From positions 2,232,001 to 2,296,000 of the forward strand of contig NZ_CP076103.1 of assembly GCF_018732085.1 (NCBI RefSeq): 64,000 nt of DNA, written 5' to 3'. The notes under the pieces were generated by a model that saw only the letters and a program-made list of their open reading frames with translations, was not told the DNA's origin and did no database searches. The stretch is from Lysobacter capsici. GTDB taxonomy: Bacteria > Pseudomonadota > Gammaproteobacteria > Xanthomonadales > Xanthomonadaceae. The position numbers were made by a program, and so were the translations under genes. Within the stretch, counting starts at the first letter, position 1. The number at the start of each line of letters is the position of its first letter. Below, one piece after another: positions 35,288 to 44,514 of this stretch.

Positions 35288-37372
35288 TTACCGAACCGGC
35301 ATGCCCGGCTCGGCGCCCGAATCGGCATCGAGCAGGGCCAGCGCGCCGCCGTCGAAACCGGCCGACAAGATCATGCCTTCGCTCAGGCCGAAGCGCATCT
35401 TGCGCGGGGCGAGGTTGGCGATGAAGACGACTTTGCGGCCGACCAGTTTTTCCGGTTCGGCGTAAGAGCCGCGGATGCCGGAGAAGATCTGGCGCGTGCC
35501 CAGTTCGCCGGCGTCGAGTTCGAAACGCAGCAGCTTGTCGGAGCCTTCGACGAATTCGCAGGCCAGCACCTTGCCGATGCGCAGGTCGAGCTTGGCGAAG
35601 TCGTCGATGCCGATCGTCGCCGCGGCGGCGGCTTCGGACTTCGCGGCCTCGGGCTTCACGGCTGCGGCCGGCGCGGCTTTCGCGGTCTCGGTCGCGACGG
35701 TGGCGGTCGCTGCGGTCGGGGCGAGGGATTCTGTGCTGGCTTCGATCATGGCGTCGATGAGTTTGGTGTCGATACGGGTGAACAGCGGCGTGTAGGCGCC
35801 GATGGTGTGGGCGGTCAGCGGCGCGGCGAGATCGCCCCAGTGCACGACCGGCGCGGCGAGGAAGGCTTCGGCTTCCGAGGCGACCCGCGGCAGCACCGGC
35901 TTGAGCGCGGCGGCGAGCACGCGGAACAGGTTCAGGCCCTGGGTACACACGGCCTGCAACTGCGCGTCGCTGCCTTCTTGCTTGGCCAGCACCCACGGCT
36001 TGTGTTCGTCGATGTACTTGTTGGCCTCGTCGGCCAGCGCCATGGTCAGGCGCACCGCGGTCGCGGCCTCGTTGCGGTCGTAGGCCTGGGCGATCGGCTC
36101 GAGCTGGGCGACGAAGCGCTCGTACATCGCCGCATCCGGCAACTGCGCGGCGAGCTGGCCGCCGAAACGCTTGTCGATGAAACCGGCGCAGCGGCTGGCG
36201 AGGTTGACGAACTTGCCGACCACGTCGGAATTCACCCGCGCGACGAAGTCGGCGAGGTTGAGGTCGATGTCCTCGACGCCGCCGTTGGTCTTGGTCGCGA
36301 AGTAGTAGCGCAGCGCTTCGGGGTCCAGGCCCACGTCCAGATAGGTACGCGCATAGATGAAGGTGCCGCGCGACTTGGACATCTTGTCGCGGTTGACCAT
36401 CAGGTAGCCGTTGACGTGCAGCTTGGTCGGCGCGCGGAAACCCGCGCCGTGCAGCACCGCCGGCCAGAACAGGCCGTGGAAGGTGACGATGTCCTTGCCG
36501 ATGAAGTGGTGCAGTTCGGCCTGGCTGTCGCGCGCGAGGTAGGACCAGAAGTCCAGGCCCTTGCGCTCGGCCAGCGCCTGGAAGCTGCTGAGGTAGCCGA
36601 TCGGCGCGTCCAGCCACACGTACAGGAACTTGCCCGGATGGCCGGGAATCTCGAAGCCGAAGTAGGGCGAGTCGCGCGAGATGTCCCACGCGCGCAGGCC
36701 GCCTTCGGCATCGAGCCATTCGTGCAGCTTGGCCTTGATGCCGTCGGTGGCGACGTCGCCGGCCATCCACTCGCGCAGGAACGCTTCGAAGTGGCCGACT
36801 TCGAAGAAGAAGTGCTCCGACTCGCGCAGTTCCGGGGTCGCGCCGCTGACCACCGAGCGCGGTTCCTTGAGTTCGGTCGGCGCGTAGGTCGCGCCGCAGT
36901 GTTCGCAGTTGTCGCCGTACTGGTCGGGCGTGCCGCAGTTCGGGCAGATGCCCTTGACGTAGCGGTCGGGCAGGAACATGCCCTTGACCGGGTCGTACAA
37001 CTGCGCGACCGAGCGGCGGCTGACGTGGCCGGCGTTGTCCAGGCGCGCGTAGAAGCCTTCGGTCAGGCTGCGGTTGCCGGCCGAGTGGGTCGAGTCGTAG
37101 TGATCGAAGGCCACGCCGAACGCGGCGAAGTCGCGCTCGTGGCTGACCTGGATCGCGGCGATGAAGGCTTCCGGGGTGACCCCGGCCTTTTCCGCGGCCA
37201 GCATGATCGGCGTGCCGTGGGTGTCGTCGGCGCAGATGTAGTGGACCGTGTTCGCGCTCATGCGCTGCGCGCGGCACCAGATGTCGGCTTGCATGTAGCC
37301 GACCAGGTGGCCCAGATGCAGGTGACCGTTGGCGTAGGGCAGGGCGTTGGAGACGACGATTTCGCGAGACAT
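35288..37372 (-). CDS. metG: Methionine--tRNA ligase
   Basis: Charges tRNA-Met. 694 residues, the long E. coli-like form (677): catalytic domain with NALPYANGHLHLGHLVGY (HIGH signature), a zinc knuckle CPNCGTPDQYGDNCEHCG, the DKMSKSRGTF motif, an anticodon-binding domain, an Ala/Thr/Glu linker (~545-585) and a C-terminal tRNA-binding OB fold (~590-694). The ATG at 37372 is clear. The region upstream holds a long inverted repeat. Confidence 0.97.
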   Translation of the reverse strand: MSREIVVSNALPYANGHLHLGHLVGYMQADIWCRAQRMSANTVHYICADDTHGTPIMLAAEKAGVTPEAFIAAIQVSHERDFAAFGVAFDHYDSTHSAGNRSLTEGFYARLDNAGHVSRRSVAQLYDPVKGMFLPDRYVKGICPNCGTPDQYGDNCEHCGATYAPTELKEPRSVVSGATPELRESEHFFFEVGHFEAFLREWMAGDVATDGIKAKLHEWLDAEGGLRAWDISRDSPYFGFEIPGHPGKFLYVWLDAPIGYLSSFQALAERKGLDFWSYLARDSQAELHHFIGKDIVTFHGLFWPAVLHGAGFRAPTKLHVNGYLMVNRDKMSKSRGTFIYARTYLDVGLDPEALRYYFATKTNGGVEDIDLNLADFVARVNSDVVGKFVNLASRCAGFIDKRFGGQLAAQLPDAAMYERFVAQLEPIAQAYDRNEAATAVRLTMALADEANKYIDEHKPWVLAKQEGSDAQLQAVCTQGLNLFRVLAAALKPVLPRVASEAEAFLAAPVVHWGDLAAPLTAHTIGAYTPLFTRIDTKLIDAMIEASTESLAPTAATATVATETAKAAPAAAVKPEAAKSEAAAAATIGIDDFAKLDLRIGKVLACEFVEGSDKLLRFELDAGELGTRQIFSGIRGSYAEPEKLVGRKVVFIANLAPRKMRFGLSEGMILSAGFDGGALALLDADSGAEPGMPVR

Positions 37373-37455
37373 GGGCGGGGTGGCCGTGGGTGGTCGTGAA
37401 TTATGGCATGGGGCTGCGCGGGGGCTTGCGCAGGGGATGGGGGGCTTCGCGGTTT

Positions 37456-37499
37456 GGGTTTGGGTTGGGCTTTGGCTTTGGCTTGCGTTTGTTTTTGCT
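37456..37499. repeat. GGTTT/GGCTTT low-complexity tract
   Basis: A pure G/T-rich stretch with GGTTTGGGTTTGGGTT then GGCTTTGGCTTTGGC units, upstream of metG and next to the long inverted repeat. No gene. Confidence 0.75.
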
Positions 37500-37689
37500 C
37501 GTCATTCCCGCGAACGCGGGCTTTGCTTTATTTCGGCGGAGCCGAACATCCAGTGCCTTTCGTGCGAGAACGCTTGAAGTCACCGGATTCCCGCGTTCGC
37601 GGGAATGACGTTCTGGAAGGATGGCGCTGAAGGCTCTGGATGTTCGGCTCCGCCGAAATAAAGCAAAGCCCGCGTTCGCGGGAATGACG
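37500..37689. repeat. 54 bp perfect inverted repeat around a third half-site
   Basis: Positions 37500-37553 and 37636-37689 are exact reverse complements over 54 bp. Each begins or ends with GTCATTCCCGCGAACGCGGG, which is itself a hairpin, followed by CTTTGCTTTATTTCGGCGGA and GCCGAACATCCAG. A third copy of the hairpin alone lies at ~37588-37611. It sits between metG (start 37372) and the DUF2147 end. Likely an intergenic repeat pair of the ATTCCCGCG..CGCGGGAAT type. Confidence 0.93.
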
Positions 37690-37742
37690 AACCGAGAGTG
37701 ACGCGAGATCGGGACGAACCGTTAAAAACCATCAAAAACAAC

Positions 37743-37764
37743 AAACCCGGCCAAGGCCGGGTTT
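37743..37764 (-). terminator. Terminator after DUF2147 gene
   Basis: AAACCCGGCC-AA-GGCCGGGTTT hairpin, 29 nt past the DUF2147 stop; followed on the minus strand by a T-rich run (GTTGTTTTTGATGG). Confidence 0.85.
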
Positions 37765-37792
37765 GCGTGTAATCACACCGCACCGGCCCGGG

Positions 37793-38230
37793 TTATTCGT
37801 GACGCATCCAGGTCTGGGTGCGGCCGATCAGCGAAAAGCCCATGAAGCCGCGCACGTCGAGCTTCTTGCCGCCGTCGGTGGGGGTGACTTTCACCGAATA
37901 CACCTTGCCGCTGACCGGATCGAGGATCTGGCCGCCGTCCCAGGTGTCGCCGTCCTTGCGGATGCCCCACAGGATGACCATGCCCTTGACCGGCTTGTTC
38001 TTGCGCTCGCCCGAGCACTTGTCGCACAGCGGGTTCGGGCCGCGCTCGGATTGCAGGATTTCGTTGACCCGGCCGGCGAGGCTGCCGTCCTTGGCTTCGT
38101 AGATTTCGACCACCGACTTCGGCTTGCCGGTCTTGTCGTCGATGGTGGTCCACGAGCCGACCGGCGTGGACTGGGCGAATGCCGCGGTCGGCAGCGCCAG
38201 CAACAGCAGTGCAAGCAGTTTGGTACGCAT
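37793..38230 (-). CDS. DUF2147 exported protein
   Basis: 145 residues: signal peptide (MRTKLLALLLLALPTAAFAQ, cleavage after FAQ) and a DUF2147 domain with VGSWTTIDDKTGKPKSVVEI, CDKCSGERKNKPVKGM, GGQILDPVSGKVYS and the terminal GRTQTWMR. Family proteins are periplasmic and of unknown role, sometimes lipid- or stress-linked. CDKCSGE has two Cys that could form a disulfide. It starts 165 nt before the TonB receptor end, same strand. Confidence 0.92.
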   Translation of the reverse strand: MRTKLLALLLLALPTAAFAQSTPVGSWTTIDDKTGKPKSVVEIYEAKDGSLAGRVNEILQSERGPNPLCDKCSGERKNKPVKGMVILWGIRKDGDTWDGGQILDPVSGKVYSVKVTPTDGGKKLDVRGFMGFSLIGRTQTWMRHE

Positions 38231-38353
38231 GTGTCCCCTCCCAGGGATAAGGCGTGATTCGGACCGCGCCGGCGGTGCCGGGTGGCGGTTGTGATCTTTA
38301 TACCGCATCCGCCGGGGTATGGAAGTCGCGGCGCGGCGGGGGCCGGGCAAAAA

Positions 38354-38377
38354 GAAGCCCGGCTTGCGCCGGGCTTC
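38354..38377 (-). terminator. Terminator after the TonB receptor
   Basis: GAAGCCCGGC-TTGC-GCCGGGCTTC with T-run (TTTTT) on the minus strand. Confidence 0.88.
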
Positions 38378-38395
38378 GCGTGCTCGATCGACGGC

Positions 38396-41230
38396 TCAGT
38401 TGAAGTTGTATTCCAACTGCGCGGAGATCTCGCGGCCGATCGGGCTGTAGGCGCGATAGAAGTACGGATACGTGTCGTAGCCGTCGTCGTCCGGGTGGAA
38501 CTTGTTGAACACGTTGTTGACGAACACGGTGACCTTGGCCTTGTCGGTGATCTGCTTGCCGAGGTTCAGGTTCCACTGGAAGTACGGGGCGATGCGGCCG
38601 GTTTCCTGCCAGTTCGGCAGGCTGCCGTAGCGGGTCATGAACACGGTCGCGTTCCAGGCGTCCTTCTGCCACGACACCGAGCCGCGGACGCGGCTGCGGA
38701 AGTCGAAGTTGCTCGGATCGTCGCGCCAGTCCTTCTGGACCGGGTCGGTCGCCAGCAGCTGGCGTTCGCTCTTGAGCGTGTGGGTCCAGCCCAGCTCCAT
38801 GCGGTAGTCGCCGAAGCGCTGCGTGCTCAGGCGCCAGTTCATCGCCGCGTCCAGGCCGGCCACGTGCAGCAGCGACTGGTTGACCGGGCCGCTGCGGATG
38901 TTGGTCACGCGGTCGGTCAGTTCGCCCGGCGCGGCCACGCGGGTGACGCGGCTGGTGATCTCGCGGCAGAACGCCGAATCGGCGGCGAACTGGAACGGCT
39001 GGCGGGTGCGGGTCAGGCCGGTGCGGCAGCCGCCCTCGTTGTCGAGGATGTAGGTGCTGCTCAGCGAGGTCACCGCATCGTCGAGCTTGATGTCGTAGTA
39101 GTCCACCGACATCGACAGGCCGTCGGTGACGTCCCACACCAGGCCCGCGCCCCACGACTCGCCGGTCTCCTCGGTCAGCCCCGGCTCGCCCTTGCTGGTG
39201 GCGAACATCGAGTAGTTGTAGATGACGTTGTTGGCGCAGCTGGTGGCGTTGAACCCCGAGTTGAGGCAGCGGTAGGTATCGAGCGGGCTGCTGAAGCTGC
39301 CGCTGCCTTCGTTGAACACGAAGTGCATGTCCGGCGCCTTGAAGCTGGTCGAGTAGTTGGCTCGGAACAGCAGACTGTCGAGCGGGCGCCATTCCAGGCC
39401 GGCGCCCCAGGTCTTGGCGTCGTCGACCGCGGTGATGTCGTCGTACTTGTCGAAGCGGCCGGCGAGGCTGGCCTTCAACGACGGCAGGATCGGGATGCTG
39501 AACTCCAGGCCCGCGGCGTAGCGGTCGCGGTCGCCGCCGCCGTTGGTGCCGGTCAGGCCGTAGGCCTCCATCACCGTCGGCAGGATGGCCGGCGGCGACT
39601 GCAGGTCGTAGCCCTGCGAGGTGAAGTCCAGCACCGCGGCGAAACCGAGCGGGCCGGCCGGCAGGTCGAACAGGTCGCCCGAGAGCGTCGCGCTGCCCTG
39701 GTTGACCCACGACTTCGACTGGTACTTGAGGATCGTCGACATCGAGCGGTACTGCTCGGGGGTCAACGGCGTGTACAGGCGATCGAGATTGATCTTGTAG
39801 CGCGGCGTGCCGGTGGTGTTCAGGCGCGGGCCGAAGAACCAGTCGGTCACCTTCGAGCCGTCCAGGCGCGGACGGGTGCGGTCGGCGTGGTATTCGGCGC
39901 GGCCGACGGTCACGTCCCAGTCGAAGCGGTCGGCGAGGGTGCCGCGCAGGCCGAAGGCGACGTCGAGCGACTTCTCGGTGAAACGCTGGTACATCGCATC
40001 CAGTCCGCCCACTTCCTGCGGGGTGAAGATGCGCTGCATGTTCATGTTGGCGTTGAGGCCGGTGTCGAACCAGGTGGTGACCCGGCCGGTGCCGTCGATA
40101 TGCGGGCCGCTGATCGCCTCGGTGCCGCCGGACAGCTTGGACTTGGAATAAAAGCCCTGCAGGCTGGTCCAGGCTTCGATGCCGTTGGCGAAATCGTAGG
40201 TGGCGTACAGATAGCCCGACCAGTCGCTGTTGCCGTTGGCGATGGTCTGGTAACCCACGTCCTTCCACGAACCGCAGCCCGCGCCGAGGTTGACCACCGC
40301 GCGGGTGCCGGCGGCCACGGTGCGGAAGTTGTATCGCTCGAACTCGCCGCCGAAGCGGTCGCACGCGCCCGCGGGCGGGGCGATGTAGGAATTGGCCGCG
40401 CCGCCGGGGCGATTGAGGCGGATCGCGGCGGAAGGCTGGTTGACCCCGAGTTCGGGCACCGGATGCGGGTTGTCGTCGGTGGAATCCATGAAGTCGCGCT
40501 GGAACGCGAACACCGGTTCGTCGGCGAAGTATTCCAGCGCGTAGGTCACGCTCCAGTTGTCGCCGGAACGGCCGCCGACCCATTGCAGGTTGCCGAAATC
40601 GCCGCCGCCGGTGGTCGAGGTGCCGCCGCGCACGGTGACCTTGTCGCCGCTGAAGTTGGTCTTGAGCACCACGTTGATCACGCCGGCCACCGCGTCGGAG
40701 CCGTAGATCGCCGAGGCGCCGCCGGACAGGATCTCGATCCGGTCGACCGCGGCCGAGGGGATGTTGCCGAAGTTCTGGAAGTTGCTCTGGCCGTTGTACG
40801 GGAACGGGTAGTCGGCGGCGCGACGGCCGTTGATCAGCAGCAGGGTGCGACCCGGGCCGAGGCCGCGCAGGTTGACCGGGCTGCCGTTCGGGGTGAAGCC
40901 GCCGGCCGAGTTGAGCTCGTTCTGGGTCACGCCGCCGTTCTGGGTCAGCGTGGTCAGCGCGTCGAACACGGTGACGAAACCTTCGCGCTGGATCTGCGCG
41001 GAGCTGATCACGGTGACCGGCGAGGGGCCTTCGATCTGGGTGCGCTTGATGCGCGAGCCGGTGACCACGACGCCGCCGATGTCGGTGGTCTTCTTGTTGC
41101 TGGTGGACAGCTCGTCGACCGTCGCGGCCGGCGTCTGGGCGAACGCCGCCCCCGCGGCGCTGACGAAAATCGCGGCGACAAGCGCCCGCGACAGCCTGCT
41201 CGGGCGCAGGCCGCTGTGATGGTGTGGCAT
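38396..41230 (-). CDS. TonB-dependent receptor
   Basis: Outer-membrane gated channel energised by TonB-ExbBD. 944 residues: signal peptide (to about FAQ, residue 32), plug domain (GSRIKRTQIEGPSPVTVISS, FQNFGNIPSAAVDRIEILSG with GGASAIYGSDAVAGVINVVL), and a 22-strand-type barrel. A possible TonB box is DIGGVVVT. Substrate unknown. The Xanthomonad family often imports plant or polymer breakdown products, but nothing nearby says which. The last residue is Asn, not the usual Phe. AT-rich upstream region and terminator suggest an independent transcript. Confidence 0.95.
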   Translation of the reverse strand: MPHHHSGLRPSRLSRALVAAIFVSAAGAAFAQTPAATVDELSTSNKKTTDIGGVVVTGSRIKRTQIEGPSPVTVISSAQIQREGFVTVFDALTTLTQNGGVTQNELNSAGGFTPNGSPVNLRGLGPGRTLLLINGRRAADYPFPYNGQSNFQNFGNIPSAAVDRIEILSGGASAIYGSDAVAGVINVVLKTNFSGDKVTVRGGTSTTGGGDFGNLQWVGGRSGDNWSVTYALEYFADEPVFAFQRDFMDSTDDNPHPVPELGVNQPSAAIRLNRPGGAANSYIAPPAGACDRFGGEFERYNFRTVAAGTRAVVNLGAGCGSWKDVGYQTIANGNSDWSGYLYATYDFANGIEAWTSLQGFYSKSKLSGGTEAISGPHIDGTGRVTTWFDTGLNANMNMQRIFTPQEVGGLDAMYQRFTEKSLDVAFGLRGTLADRFDWDVTVGRAEYHADRTRPRLDGSKVTDWFFGPRLNTTGTPRYKINLDRLYTPLTPEQYRSMSTILKYQSKSWVNQGSATLSGDLFDLPAGPLGFAAVLDFTSQGYDLQSPPAILPTVMEAYGLTGTNGGGDRDRYAAGLEFSIPILPSLKASLAGRFDKYDDITAVDDAKTWGAGLEWRPLDSLLFRANYSTSFKAPDMHFVFNEGSGSFSSPLDTYRCLNSGFNATSCANNVIYNYSMFATSKGEPGLTEETGESWGAGLVWDVTDGLSMSVDYYDIKLDDAVTSLSSTYILDNEGGCRTGLTRTRQPFQFAADSAFCREITSRVTRVAAPGELTDRVTNIRSGPVNQSLLHVAGLDAAMNWRLSTQRFGDYRMELGWTHTLKSERQLLATDPVQKDWRDDPSNFDFRSRVRGSVSWQKDAWNATVFMTRYGSLPNWQETGRIAPYFQWNLNLGKQITDKAKVTVFVNNVFNKFHPDDDGYDTYPYFYRAYSPIGREISAQLEYNFN

Positions 41231-41776
41231 CGGTTTGGATCCCCTGAAAGCGTCGAAACGTGCGCGGCTGATTTTTCAGCCTGTTTGCCGATCCTGGCGG
41301 TTGGTCAGTCCCTTCAGGTTCGAACTTAACATGCAGTTAACCGAAATGTCATCCAAATCCAATCCGTTCGTGTATCGGTCTTGTCAACGGATCGTAGGTA
41401 ATTGATTTTATTTGCTTAAATTTTCTATCGGGCGGTCTATTTGGGTGCTTTTTTCGTCCAATAGGCCTATTAAGGCTGCCGTTTTGCGCCGTAAATCCGC
41501 CGTTTGGTCGGAAAGTTTACCAATTTCAGATTGTATTTATCTCGGAGCCGTAAACGCGTCAAGCCCGGTGTGGGGCCGGCCTGGGAGGCGCTCGAACCGC
41601 CGCCCCCGGATCGACGATCGCGCCGCGCGCGGACCGCGCCGGCGCGCCCGTTCGCCGCGCCGACCCGGGACGTGCGAACCGGCAGGCTTTACCATGTGGT
41701 CCGGCCGTCCAGCGGCGCGTTCCCCTACCAGAGCTTCCATGCGCAACCACACCCCGCGCCCGGCCGGATCGCCGGC
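41231..41776. other. Regulatory region between the TonB receptor and apbC
   Basis: ~545 bp with a strikingly AT-rich core (41320-41560), unlike the rest of the window, and no gene. It contains the candidate receptor promoter near 41324-41352, two dyads (TTAAC-ATGCA-GTTAA at 41326-41340 and AATAGGCCTATT at 41460-41471) and the leader of apbC on the plus strand. Confidence 0.55.
41324..41352 (-). promoter_or_regulatory. Candidate promoter of the TonB receptor with overlapping dyad
   Basis: On minus: ATGACA (41352-41347), 17 bp spacer, TTAAGT (41329-41324). A dyad TTAAC-N5-GTTAA at 41326-41340 covers the -10 part, which is where a repressor would act. It lies 94 bp upstream of the start codon. 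The regulator is unknown. Confidence 0.45.
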
Positions 41777-42844
41777 ATGAGCGACAGTCTGCAAGCCGCG
41801 ATCGCGGCGACTTTCCTTCCCGACACCGAACTGAGCCTGGCCGACAGCGAGGCGCGCGTGCGCGCCGGCGCGGCCGAGGGCCGGGTCGCGGTGTCGATCA
41901 CCGCCGGTTTCGCGCTCGAAGGCATGCGCGCCGGGCTCGAAGCGGCGATCGGCGCGGTGCTGGCGCCGCAGGGCCTGAGCCTGGCCAGCCTGGAACTGAT
42001 TTCCCGCATCGTTTCGCACGCGGTGCAGCCCAAGCTGTCGCCGCTGCCGAACGTGCGCAACCTGATCGCGATCGGCTCGGGCAAGGGCGGCGTCGGCAAG
42101 TCGACCACCGCGGTCAATCTGGCGTTGGCGCTGGCGGCCGACGGCGCGCGCGTCGGCGTGCTCGACGCCGACATCTACGGCCCCAGCGTGCCGATGATGC
42201 TCGGCCTGCACGGCCGCCCCGACAGCCCCGACGGCAAGAGCATCGAACCGATGCGCGCCCACGGCATCGAGGCGATGTCGATCGGCCCGCTGGTCGAGCA
42301 GGACACGCCGATGATCTGGCGCGGCCCGATGGCGACCTCGGCGCTGACCACCTTGCTCAACGACACCCAGTGGAGCGAGCTGGACTACCTGATCGTCGAC
42401 CTGCCGCCGGGCACCGGCGACATCCAGCTGACCTTGTCGCAGAAGATCCCGGTCGCCGGCGCGGTGATCGTTACCACGCCGCAGGACGTGGCCACCCTGG
42501 ACGCGCGCAAGGCGCTGCGGATGTTCGAGAAGGTCGAGGTGCCGGTGCTGGGCCTGATCGAGAACATGGCCGTGCACGTGTGTTCGAACTGCGGCCATGC
42601 CGAGCATCTGTTCGGCGAAGGCGGCGGCGCGCGCATGGCCGCGCAGTACGGCGTGCCGCTGCTCGGCAGCCTGCCGCTGCAGATCGCGATCCGCGAGCAG
42701 GGCGACGCCGGCGTGCCGGTGGTCGTCGCCCAGCCCGATTCGGCCGCGGCCCGCGCCTACCGCGGCGCGGCGCGGCGGCTGGCCGTGCAACTGGCGCGGC
42801 GGCCGCGGGTCAGCCCCTCGATCTCGGCTTCGCTGCTGGGTTGA
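41777..42844 (+). CDS. apbC: ApbC/Mrp Fe-S cluster carrier ATPase
   Basis: Transfers [4Fe-4S] clusters to apo-proteins in the cytosol. 355 residues: DUF59-like N-terminus with an unusual first 90 residues, then a P-loop GSGKGGVGKSTTAVNLALAL, DADIYGPSVPMMLGL, DLPPGTGDIQLTL, and the dimer cluster motif CSNCGH (CxxC). Start ATG 41777 (MSDSLQAAIAATF). Conserved partner: dcd is 91 bp downstream on the same strand. Confidence 0.94.
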   Translation: MSDSLQAAIAATFLPDTELSLADSEARVRAGAAEGRVAVSITAGFALEGMRAGLEAAIGAVLAPQGLSLASLELISRIVSHAVQPKLSPLPNVRNLIAIGSGKGGVGKSTTAVNLALALAADGARVGVLDADIYGPSVPMMLGLHGRPDSPDGKSIEPMRAHGIEAMSIGPLVEQDTPMIWRGPMATSALTTLLNDTQWSELDYLIVDLPPGTGDIQLTLSQKIPVAGAVIVTTPQDVATLDARKALRMFEKVEVPVLGLIENMAVHVCSNCGHAEHLFGEGGGARMAAQYGVPLLGSLPLQIAIREQGDAGVPVVVAQPDSAAARAYRGAARRLAVQLARRPRVSPSISASLLG

Positions 42845-42935
42845 GTCATCGGCCACGAAATCACCGAGTAGAAGCGGGCCGCCGCATCCACCTCTTACAA
42901 TGCGCGGCTACGGCCGCCCTCCACTGGAACACCGC

Positions 42936-43508
42936 ATGAGCATCAAGTCCGACCGTTGGATCCGTCGCATGTCCGAGCAACCCGGCGGCATGATCGAGCC
43001 GTTCGAAGCCGGCCAGGTCAAGCACGCCGCCGACGGCCAGCGCATCGTCAGCTACGGCACCTCCAGCTACGGCTACGACGTGCGCTGCTCGCGCGAGTTC
43101 AAGGTGTTCACCAACATCAACTCGACCATCGTCGACCCGAAGCATTTCGATCCGGGCAGCTTCGTCGACATCGAGAACGACGTGTGCATCATCCCGCCGA
43201 ACTCGTTCGCGCTGGCGCGCACGGTCGAGTACTTCCGCATCCCGCGCGACGTGCTGGTGGTCTGCCTGGGCAAGAGCACCTACGCGCGCTGCGGCATCAT
43301 CGTCAACGTGACCCCGCTGGAACCGGAGTGGGAAGGCCACGTGACCCTGGAATTCAGCAACACCACGCCGCTGCCGGCGCGCATATACGCCAACGAAGGC
43401 GTGGCGCAGATGCTGTTCTTCCAGTCCGACGAAGTCTGCCAGACCTCCTACAAGGACCGCGGCGGCAAGTACCAGGGCCAGACCGGCGTGACCCTGCCGC
43501 GCACCTGA
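42936..43508 (+). CDS. dcd: dCTP deaminase
   Basis: Makes dUTP from dCTP for thymidylate synthesis. 190 residues (E. coli 193) with SYGTSSYGYDVRCSREFKVF, GKSTYARCGIIVNVTPLEPE, and the catalytic Glu in GHVTLEFSNTTPLPARIYAN. A TACAAT at 42896-42901 could be a -10 for its own promoter, though no -35 is clear. Start ATG 42936. Confidence 0.96.
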   Translation: MSIKSDRWIRRMSEQPGGMIEPFEAGQVKHAADGQRIVSYGTSSYGYDVRCSREFKVFTNINSTIVDPKHFDPGSFVDIENDVCIIPPNSFALARTVEYFRIPRDVLVVCLGKSTYARCGIIVNVTPLEPEWEGHVTLEFSNTTPLPARIYANEGVAQMLFFQSDEVCQTSYKDRGGKYQGQTGVTLPRT

Positions 43509-43739
43509 TCGCGGCGTCGGGCCGATCGGCGGCGACGCGGCCGGCATGGCGCGCGTCGCTGCGCTGCCTGATTCGACCCGTGTCCTGGCCCCGATGGCGC
43601 ATTCGCGGACGAGCGGACGCCTGCGCATGCGCAACGGTGTGCGGCCGGTAGTGCGGCCTGATATCGTCTCGCGGGAATCTTCCAGCGGTGCGTCGCGGCG
43701 GGGAGCCGCGGGCGTCGCCCTTTCGCGTACGGAGCAGGC

Positions 43740-44261
43740 ATGGACCCGCAGCAAAACCCTTATCAGACGCCGCAATCGGCTTTGAACGAATTCCACTACA
43801 GCGGCGGCGAAGACGAGCTGGCCGACCGCGGCATCCGCCTGGTCGCCTCGCTGATCGACGCGGCGATCATATTCGCGGTGATGGTGCCGATCATGCTGGT
43901 CGGCGGTTACCTCGACCAGGTGATACAGGCCTACCAGACCGGCGAGAGCACCTTGGGCCTGCAGTTCATGTGGGGCTTGATCGGGATCATCGTGTCGTTC
44001 CTGATCCAGGCGTATCCGCTCAACGCGACCGGGCAGACCTGGGGCAAGAAGGTCATGCGGATCAAGATCGTCGACATGGACGGTCTGCAGCCCAGCTTGG
44101 CCGAGCTGCTGGGCAAGCGTTATGGATTCGCGCAGGGGATCGGGTTGATTCCGTGCCTGGGCGCGGTGATGCAGTTGGTCGATGTGTTGATGATCTTTCG
44201 CGATGATCGGCGCTGTCTGCACGATCAGATCGCCGGCACCAAGGTGGTGGTGGCGCGCTGA
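43740..44261 (+). CDS. RDD-family membrane protein
   Basis: 173 residues. RDD domain: two or three membrane helices (DRGIRLVASLIDAAIIFAVM with the RLVA..D signature; FMWGLIGIIVSFLIQAYPLN; GIGLIPCLGAVMQLVDVLMI), the TWGKKVMRIKIVD motif and the late DDRRCLHDQIAGTKVV. The N-terminus is hydrophilic (MDPQQNPYQTPQSALNEFHY). Family members are integral membrane proteins; some are proposed Na+(K+)/H+ antiporters, but the function here is unknown. Confidence 0.92.
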   Translation: MDPQQNPYQTPQSALNEFHYSGGEDELADRGIRLVASLIDAAIIFAVMVPIMLVGGYLDQVIQAYQTGESTLGLQFMWGLIGIIVSFLIQAYPLNATGQTWGKKVMRIKIVDMDGLQPSLAELLGKRYGFAQGIGLIPCLGAVMQLVDVLMIFRDDRRCLHDQIAGTKVVVAR

Positions 44262-44343
44262 TCGGGGATTGGTTTGGATATCGAACGAGGACGCGTCGGT
44301 GCGGAGCATCGGCGCGTTTTCTTTTTTGGCGGTGCGACGATGC

Positions 44344-44370
44344 GGCGCCATGGCGCCATGGCGCCATGGC
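44344..44370. repeat. Three perfect 8 bp GGCGCCAT repeats
   Basis: GGCGCCAT repeated three times then GGCGG; since the unit is self-complementary with its neighbour, the stretch is also a perfect palindrome. No gene. Confidence 0.85.
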
Positions 44371-44450
44371 GGTATCGCGGAGCGGTGATGGTGCCGAGCA
44401 ATCTGAATCGATTGTCTGGTTACAGCGTGCAGGCCCGCGGCCTTTGCTGT

Positions 44451-44481
44451 TCCCCCCTTTGAAAAAGGGGGCAGGGGGGAT
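44451..44481. repeat. CCCCCCTTTGAAAAAGGGGG repeat
   Basis: CCCCCCTTTGAAAAAGGGGG with CAGGGGGGATTTGC after it, a short hairpin intergenic repeat, directly before the palindromic arms. Confidence 0.8.
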
Positions 44482-44514
44482 TTGCTTTTACGCGACCCAG
44501 CGGTCTGCAGCGTG

